Origin: Planctomycetaceae bacterium
GTDB lineage: Bacteria; Planctomycetota; Planctomycetia; Isosphaerales; Isosphaeraceae
Direction of reading: 5' to 3'
DNA length: 11,743 nucleotides
NCBI GenBank assembly: GCA_019232645.1
Contig: JAFANO010000393.1
Span: 1-11,743 of the forward strand
Shown here: positions 7,085-11,743 of the stretch, piece after piece
Layout: the number at the start of each line of letters is the position of its first letter
Position numbering within the stretch: position 1 is the first letter of the stretch
The notes under the pieces: model-generated
Database searches by the model: none
Seen by the model: only the letters and a program-made list of their open reading frames with translations
What the model was told of the DNA's origin: nothing
Translations under genes and position numbers: made by a program

Positions 7085-7091
7085 GCGATCC

Positions 7092-7128
7092 CCGGGTGCG
7101 TGACACCCGGTGGGGGTCACGCACCCGG
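7092..7128. terminator. Bidirectional terminator-like hairpin between convergent genes
   Basis: The arms 7092-7104 (CCGGGTGCGTGAC) and 7116-7128 are a perfect 13-bp inverted repeat around an 11-nt loop, and a further CCC/GGG pairing (7106-7108 with 7112-7114) is possible inside the loop. It sits 7 nt after the plus-strand small gene and contains the stop codon of the minus-strand gene (7117-7119) in its right arm, so it could end transcripts from both sides. There is no T tract on either strand, so termination may rely on stem strength alone or the stem may protect 3' ends. Confidence 0.6.
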
Positions 7129-8688
7129 TGAGATGGGCGTCTTCCTCGGGTCGATGCCCGCGCGGAGGTTGACCTGGGCGGCCGAGAGGCTTCGGGTCGT
7201 CAGCGCGACGGTGAATGGGTGGCCGGGGACCGCGTGCTGCGCGTCGGAGAGCTGACAGGACAGCGCCAGCGCCGATCGGCCCAGGTCATGGTCGCCGCTG
7301 GACTGCCAGAACGAGGCCATCCAGAGCTGCATCCTCCGAAAGAGTTCGAGCTGGCCCTGGAGGCGATGCTCGAAGAGGTAGCGATAGGCCCCCGCATCCC
7401 GTTTCGAGTCGGGTGACGGGTCGACCTCGCGGAGGGCGATCTCCTCGGCGATCTGATAGGTCAGCGCCGAGTCGTCGAGCCAATCCGGGCAGGCTTCGAG
7501 CACGGCTCGGGCGCGTCGGGGCATCTCGTCGAACGGTTGCGACGCCGGATCCCAGCCGGGAAATGGGAGGGGGAGGGGGCGGGGCTGGACCCTCGGGCCG
7601 ACCGTGCCCTCGAGCCAGAATCGCAGCGCGGGCGAGGTCTCCGGCCCGCAGAGCAGCAAGCTTCCGGCGAGCAACCCGAGCGCCAGCTCGGGGGCCCCTT
7701 CGACCAGGTCGCGATCGGACTCTCGGACGAACTCCCGGAAGGCGTCGTCGGCGACGGGCGACTCGGGGACGATCACCCCGTGGACTTCGCGCACGCCGCG
7801 CCGGACGTCGCAGAGGAAGGCCGCGGTCAGCCTCGTGGCGCCCAGCGTCGAAGACAGGACGATATAGCCTTCCCCCCGGCCATTCACCGCGGTGACCAGC
7901 GAGCGGACCAGCTTCGGGGCCGGTCGGTCCGGGCCTCCCCAGGCGGCGATGGCGATGTCGGCCTTGTCGCCCAGCCAGCGCCTGGCCCGCGCGGCGACGT
8001 CGGGGTCGGGGTGATCGGCGGCGATCGACGCCCAGGCGGCGACGAGTTCGGGGTCCCGGGTCGCGGGGCGCGCGAGCACGTCGAGCGCGGCGGAGCGAGT
8101 CGCGGGGTCGTGCGCGAAGGTCAAGAGCCGGAGGAACGTCACCAGCCCGGGGCCGAGGGCGACGTCGCCCAGGCCCGCGACGATCTGGGGGCGGATCTCG
8201 GACTCGACGGCCCCCAACCCCTGCAGCGCGAGCCATGTCTCCTCGGGCCCCTCTTCCAACTGTTCGGCGAGCTCGGCCAGCGAGCCTTCCTCATCGAGCG
8301 ACTCGTTCAACTCGGCCCAGCGCTCGGCCAGTTCGGGGTAGGACTCGAGGGCCCCTGCGGCGTCGAGCAGATCCAAGGCGTCCCACGACCGCTCGGGAGA
8401 GAGGTGGGGCTGCGCGATGAGAGCCTCGGCCAGCACGCGGAGCAGGTCCGACGACGCGAACGCCTCGACCAGCCGCAGGAGGGCCTCCGCGTCGCCCCCC
8501 TGCAAGTCGCGGAGCCTTGGGCGTACCGCGGCCAGCAACCGCTCTTTCGGGAACCGCGCGATCAGCCGGTCCAACTGCTCGTCGCGCTGCCGATCGGTCC
8601 ATTCGGGGTGGGCGCGGAAGGAATCGAGCAGGATCTCCGGCGTCTGATCGATCGTCGCAGGTAAGTCGTCGGGCGGGCGCGGTTTCAT
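7117..8688 (-). CDS. Hypothetical protein with HEAT-like helical region
   Basis: I do not recognise the family. From the chosen ATG (8688-8686) the product has 523 residues, with no signal peptide or membrane segment, and is acidic in its first half. Residues about 30-240 look like stacked amphipathic helices of the HEAT/ARM kind, clearest at 163-240, where a DPATRSAALDVLA segment is followed by DPDVAARARRWLG. Residues 245-345 look like a mixed alpha/beta part (KLVRSLVTAVNGRGEGYIVL, then RLTAAFLCDV and REVHGVIVPES). The C-terminal 160 residues are helical. The start is fixed by AGGAG (8694-8698 on the plus map), 5 nt upstream; the frame is open to 8895 but the extra residues look untranslated. 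HEAT-type folds usually serve as protein-binding scaffolds, but no partner is suggested by the neighbours. The gene converges on the small lysine-rich gene and appears to stand alone. Confidence 0.75.
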   Translation of the reverse strand: MKPRPPDDLPATIDQTPEILLDSFRAHPEWTDRQRDEQLDRLIARFPKERLLAAVRPRLRDLQGGDAEALLRLVEAFASSDLLRVLAEALIAQPHLSPERSWDALDLLDAAGALESYPELAERWAELNESLDEEGSLAELAEQLEEGPEETWLALQGLGAVESEIRPQIVAGLGDVALGPGLVTFLRLLTFAHDPATRSAALDVLARPATRDPELVAAWASIAADHPDPDVAARARRWLGDKADIAIAAWGGPDRPAPKLVRSLVTAVNGRGEGYIVLSSTLGATRLTAAFLCDVRRGVREVHGVIVPESPVADDAFREFVRESDRDLVEGAPELALGLLAGSLLLCGPETSPALRFWLEGTVGPRVQPRPLPLPFPGWDPASQPFDEMPRRARAVLEACPDWLDDSALTYQIAEEIALREVDPSPDSKRDAGAYRYLFEHRLQGQLELFRRMQLWMASFWQSSGDHDLGRSALALSCQLSDAQHAVPGHPFTVALTTRSLSAAQVNLRAGIDPRKTPISPGA

Positions 8689-9380
8689 GTAGGCTCCTGG
8701 GAACGCGACCGAAGACTCCGCCATATCCTCACACTGCCAGATTTGCCCGCCCCGGGGCAAGCCTCTTCTCACTCGATCACCTGGCTGAATCTTCTCATCC
8801 TCCCTGAGGATAGATCTCGTCACCGGATTGGCGACGGGAGGGTCGTTGGGCTCGTGATGGCGAACGGACGGAGTCGTGACGCGGGGCAATACCACGCCCT
8901 ACCACCCCGGTACCGGTCGGGGGGGCCGGGACGAGAGGGAGACGTCCGCGCCACCGCTGGCCCGACATGGGGTCGTGAGGGAGGCCGTCCCCACCTTCGG
9001 TCGAGGCTCCCAGGACATCCGGGATCGCCGACCCGATCATACCCCCGAGGCAAGGCGCCTCGGACCCTTGATATCCCGGATGATCGCCCGGTGGGAGCGG
9101 CGCGTCGACGACGCGATGCCGGACGGCTCCTGCCGTCCACCCGATCCTCTGCAAAATGGCCCCCCCGCGTACCCCTCCGACGAGGCGGCGCGCGTGGATC
9201 GGGGACGGGGACCTCGAGCGTCGCGTACACGACCTCCCTGGCCCCCTGAATCGATCATCGTTCGAGAGCGTCGCGGCGTCCCAGAATTCCGGCGGATGAT
9301 GGGGACTAACACCAGTTACCCGAGTTGAGTCAATAATTTCTCTGCCATCGGCCATCGCTGAGACCCAGACGGATCAGGGA
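8689..9380. other. 692-bp spacer without a convincing gene
   Basis: Several overlapping open frames on both strands cross this stretch, but none has a steady third-base pattern, a family resemblance and a good ribosome site together. The 5' control region of the minus-strand HEAT-like gene must lie in its left part. The right end (about 9305-9340) is AT-rich and contains TTGACT (minus strand, 9327-9332), a possible -35 box pointing into the spacer. A nested inverted repeat lies at 9016-9082 and a CCGGTACCGG palindrome at 8907-8916. It may be a decayed gene or a structured RNA; I cannot tell which. Confidence 0.4.
9016..9082. repeat. Nested inverted repeat in the large spacer
   Basis: CATCCGGGAT at 9016-9025 is the perfect reverse complement of ATCCCGGATG at 9073-9082. 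Between them CGAGGC (9046-9051) and GCCTCG (9057-9062) form an inner stem. An alternative 7-bp pairing, CGATCAT (9034-9040) with ATGATCG (9080-9086), would compete with the outer stem. Nothing identifies it as a known RNA family. Confidence 0.35.
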
Positions 9381-11426
9381 TCAGGCCGTCCGCCCGCCCG
9401 ATCCCGGGCGTGACGGTCGGCGGGAGGCGGCGAGGTCGAGATCAGCCTCGAGGACGGCCGGCTCGTAGAGGCCGGGATCGACTTCGGTCAAGAATCGGCT
9501 CGGGGTCGCCAGGATGCTTGGCCCCCGTCCCCCACGCGCGATCATGAGGGGATAGCTCAGGTAAAGCTCGTCCATGGCACGGGTCACCGCGACGTAGAAG
9601 ATCCGCCGCTCCTCATCCTCGCCGCCGGGCTCATCCAGGGCGCGGTAGTGCGGGAAGCTACCCTCGACCAGGCGGAGGACGAAAACGCGCGACCATTCCA
9701 GGCCCTTCGACTGGTGGACCGTGCTCAGGACCAGGGTCTCGGCCGGCTCGGCGTCCGCGAGCGTGTCCATGCCGTAGACGTCGCCGGCCAGGAGCAGATC
9801 GGCGACCAGCCGCTCCAAGCTGTCGTACCGCGCGGCCAGGACGCCGAGCTGTTCAATGTCGGCGAGCCGCTGGTCGGGATGCTCATACTTCTCGCGGACC
9901 ATCGCCGGATATCCCCCTTCGAGGATGGCCGCGATGGCCTCGGCCGGCCTGGTGTCGGGGCCCGTGGCGCGGATCTTCATCAAGTCGGCGACGAACCCCG
10001 CGAAGGTCCCCTTGCCCTTGGCGGGGACCATCGCCATCGTCTCCGCGGTCGTCAGCGCCTCCATCGGATCGGCGGCGGCGAGGAGCCGGGCGCAGAGCGC
10101 GGCGGCCTTGACCTGACCGATCCCCGGCAGGAGCAGGAGCAATCGGCGCCATCCCAGCTCGTCGCGCGGGTTGGCCACGATCCGGAGGTACGCCAGCACA
10201 TCCTTGATGTGCGCCTGCTCGAAGAAGCGGAGTCCGCTGCGGACCGTGTAGGCGATCCCTCGACTGACCAGCTCGGCCTGGAGCAGGATGCTGTCGTGGT
10301 GGTTGCGATACAGCACGGCGATCCTGCCAAGCGAGATGCCCTGCTCATGACAGTCCAGGATCTGCTGGCAGACGAATTCCGCCTCCTCGTAGGCATCGGC
10401 CGCGGGGATCACCACGGGGCGAGACCCGGGCGGCCGGGCCGAGACAAGGGTCTTGCGGAAGCCCGAGGCACTATGGGCGATCGAGGCGTTCGTGAAGGCG
10501 ACGATCTCGGGCGTCGACCGGTAGTTGATCTCGAGCCGGAAGAGTCGCGCCTCGGGGTGGCGCTCGGGGAACTTGAGGATATTGTCGTAGTTGGCGCCCC
10601 GGAAGCGGTAGATCGACTGCGCGTCGTCGCCGACGGCGGTCAGGTTGCCCGCGCCGGCGCGGGCGATCGCCTCGACCACCGCGACCTGCACGGCATTGGT
10701 GTCCTGCATCTCGTCGATCAGGATGTGGCGGAACATCCGCCCCTGTATCGCGAGCTGGTCAGGGAACTCGCCGATCAGCCGGTCCCACTGCCCGAGCAGG
10801 TCGTCGTAATCCATGCAATTGGCCGCGCGCTTGCGTGCGGCATAGGCCGTCGCGGCCGCGTCGAGCTGCGGCTGCCACGCGACCAGGTCGGGATCGCGAT
10901 CGGCGACGACCTCGGCGAGTGGCCTGCGGACGTTGAACGCGAAGCTGATCAGACTGAGCACCTGTGCCGGCTTCGGGGCCGCCTTGCCTGTGCCGAAGAG
11001 CCCGGCGTCGTCCATCGCCAGCTTGATGAGGTCCTGTTGGTCCTCGCCGTCGAGGATCGAGAAGTTGGCGCCGAACCCCAGCAGCTTGGCCGAGCGACGT
11101 AAGAGGCGGTTGCCGATGTGGTGGAAGGTGCCGGCCCAGACCTTCGCCGCCGGGGCCCCGATCAGCGTCTCGAGCCGGCCGACCATCTCGCGGGCCGCGC
11201 GTCGCGTGAAGGTGACGAGAAGGATCGACTCGGGGGTTACCCCCCTGGCGATCAGGTAGGCGACGCGGTAGGTGATCACCCGAGTCTTGCCCGAACCGGG
11301 GCCGGCAAGGATGAGGTTGTAGCCGTCGGGGGCGGTCGCCGCCGCGCGCTGCGAATCGTTCAGGTCCTCTGCAAACCGCGCGGCCAGCCGGTCATCGCCC
11401 GCCTTCTTCAGCCGGATCTTCCGCAT
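9381..11426 (-). CDS. UvrD/PcrA-type superfamily 1A DNA helicase
   Basis: ATP-driven 3'-5' helicases of this family unwind DNA in nucleotide excision and mismatch repair and clear stalled replication complexes. The 681-residue product shows the motifs in order: Q motif LNDSQRAAA (22-30), Walker A AGPGSGKT (41-48), TFTRRAAREM (72-81, motif Ia), Walker B LIDEMQDTN (236-244), motif III VGDDAQSIYRFRGAN (265-279), motif IV INYRST (300-305), motif V STVHQSKGLEW (568-578) and motif VI FYVAVTRAMDELYL (610-623). All catalytic residues are present, so it should be active. The Walker B third residue is Met, where Tyr or Phe is usual. The protein stops soon after motif VI and lacks the C-terminal extension that contacts RNA polymerase in PcrA/UvrD. 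The start has only a weak ribosome site (GGGGC-rich). I leave the symbol blank because UvrD, PcrA and Rep cannot be separated here. It is divergent from thyX. Confidence 0.9.
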   Translation of the reverse strand: MRKIRLKKAGDDRLAARFAEDLNDSQRAAATAPDGYNLILAGPGSGKTRVITYRVAYLIARGVTPESILLVTFTRRAAREMVGRLETLIGAPAAKVWAGTFHHIGNRLLRRSAKLLGFGANFSILDGEDQQDLIKLAMDDAGLFGTGKAAPKPAQVLSLISFAFNVRRPLAEVVADRDPDLVAWQPQLDAAATAYAARKRAANCMDYDDLLGQWDRLIGEFPDQLAIQGRMFRHILIDEMQDTNAVQVAVVEAIARAGAGNLTAVGDDAQSIYRFRGANYDNILKFPERHPEARLFRLEINYRSTPEIVAFTNASIAHSASGFRKTLVSARPPGSRPVVIPAADAYEEAEFVCQQILDCHEQGISLGRIAVLYRNHHDSILLQAELVSRGIAYTVRSGLRFFEQAHIKDVLAYLRIVANPRDELGWRRLLLLLPGIGQVKAAALCARLLAAADPMEALTTAETMAMVPAKGKGTFAGFVADLMKIRATGPDTRPAEAIAAILEGGYPAMVREKYEHPDQRLADIEQLGVLAARYDSLERLVADLLLAGDVYGMDTLADAEPAETLVLSTVHQSKGLEWSRVFVLRLVEGSFPHYRALDEPGGEDEERRIFYVAVTRAMDELYLSYPLMIARGGRGPSILATPSRFLTEVDPGLYEPAVLEADLDLAASRRPSRPGSGGRTA

Positions 11427-11484
11427 GCGTGGGGCCCGCCCCGGTCGGACAACTTTTGGAGTTCCGCATAGGGAGACGAGTTCG

Positions 11485-11490
11485 TATTAT
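11485..11490 (+). promoter_or_regulatory. Possible -10 box TATTAT for thyX
   Basis: TATTAT matches five of six consensus bases, with TTCCGC at 11462-11467 as a weak -35 at 17-bp spacing. Transcription would begin near 11497, about 52 nt before the TTG start. It overlaps the minus-strand TATAAT by five bases, so the two promoters cannot be occupied at once. Confidence 0.3.
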
Positions 11491-11491
11491 A
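11486..11491 (-). promoter_or_regulatory. -10 box TATAAT for the helicase gene
   Basis: The minus strand reads a perfect TATAAT here, which would start transcription near 11479 and give a leader of about 53 nt. The bases at the -35 position (GTTTTC, plus-map 11509-11514, 17-bp spacing) are only a partial match. Confidence 0.4.
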
Positions 11492-11548
11492 CAGTTCCTG
11501 ATCGACTCGAAAACCCGGACGTCGGACACAAACCAGGGAGGGCTCGCC

Positions 11549-11743
11549 TTGGCCAGCATCAAGAACGGCCTCGCCACCACGATCATCCGCGACCCCCGCG
11601 TCTACCTGGTCGGGCGCCAGGCGGTGGACGACGACGCGCTCGCCGCATTCCTGGCCGATCACGACGCCCGACACTGGGCGACCGACACCGACGAGGCCGG
11701 CGAGAAGCTTATCGAGGTCGCGGGCCGGACCTGCTACATGTCG
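11549..11743 (+). CDS. thyX: Flavin-dependent thymidylate synthase ThyX, 5' part only
   Basis: ThyX makes dTMP from dUMP using FAD, NADPH and methylene-tetrahydrofolate. The first 65 residues are visible and include VYLVGRQAVDDDALAAFLAD (18-37), then WATDTDEAGEKLIEVAGRTC (43-62) and YMS at the window edge. The E.L.E.AGR.CYMS sequence is the N-terminal signature of the ThyX branch found in planctomycetes and cyanobacteria. The RHRxxSxxxxSxR motif that would settle it lies beyond the edge. The start is TTG: no ATG occurs in frame upstream within the spacer, and GGGAGGG (11536-11542) stands 6 nt before it. GTG or a later start is less likely because the next residues, ASIKNGLATTIIRDP, precede a conserved strand. 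Confidence 0.8.
   Translation, partial: MASIKNGLATTIIRDPRVYLVGRQAVDDDALAAFLADHDARHWATDTDEAGEKLIEVAGRTCYMS

Larger units (their letters stand above)
11427..11548. promoter_or_regulatory. Divergent control region of the helicase and thyX genes
   Basis: This 122-bp gap separates two start codons pointing away from each other. Its middle is AT-rich. Both genes must be expressed from here or from further upstream, and the only strong -10-like sequence lies near 11485-11491. Confidence 0.5.

Noticed and set aside
7537..8664. Plus-strand open frame of 375 residues opposite the HEAT-like gene
   Set aside because: Antisense shadow with repeated Arg/Gly/Gln runs and no good ribosome site; the minus-strand gene has AGGAG and balanced composition.
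8795..9355. Minus-strand frame of 186 residues, and an overlapping 136-residue frame ending at 9230, in the large spacer
   Set aside because: Neither has steady third-base bias or a family resemblance; the GTG at 9230 has GGGAGG only 2 nt upstream, too close for a ribosome site.
9341..9390. Short direct repeats GCCATCG GCCATCG and GATCAGG GATCAGG near the helicase stop
   Set aside because: Two-copy tandem 7-mers with no stem and no T tract; not supportable as a terminator or operator.
9648..11102. Plus-strand open frame of 484 residues opposite the helicase
   Set aside because: The minus strand carries every SF1A helicase motif, so this is a shadow.

Overview
The window is GC-rich with a strong bias to G or C at third codon positions. 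It reads like a chromosomal segment of a large-genome planctomycete, probably of the Isosphaeraceae. That placement is inferred from the gene set: a System II cytochrome c maturation pair whose CcsA has a long periplasmic N-terminus, a tiny lysine-rich protein starting MGDK, a ThyX of the planctomycete/cyanobacterial type, and wide GC-rich spacers. No rRNA, tRNA, CRISPR array or complete mobile element is visible.

Layout. Positions 3-815 (+) carry the end of a gene for a DUF3754-like membrane protein; its family resemblance stops near 550. The rest of that frame runs antisense to a small minus-strand gene (623-818) that looks frameshifted near its start. Positions 954-1465 (+) hold a two-gene cassette: a DUF4258/BrnT-like small protein overlapping by 4 bp a 76-residue probable antitoxin. 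Positions 1728-6630 (+) hold the main operon, resB followed by ccsA, which together would deliver and attach haem to apocytochromes c outside the cytoplasmic membrane. A 346-bp spacer with several small hairpins leads to a 35-residue lysine-rich protein (6977-7084, +). A 13-bp perfect hairpin (7092-7128) separates it from a convergent gene of unknown function with HEAT-like helical sequence (7117-8688, -). Positions 8689-9380 have no convincing gene. A UvrD/PcrA-type helicase (9381-11426, -) follows. Divergent from it is the 5' end of thyX (from 11549, +, TTG start), cut by the window edge.

How the genes relate. Only resB-ccsA and the toxin-antitoxin-like pair are clear functional units. The helicase and thyX share a 122-bp divergent control region with overlapping -10-like boxes on the two strands. 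Otherwise the neighbours look like housekeeping genes placed side by side. I did not find a clear new multi-gene system. The items most worth a second look are the disrupted left end with its antisense small gene, the toxin-antitoxin-like pair, the lysine-rich micropeptide with its terminator-like hairpin, and the two long spacers.
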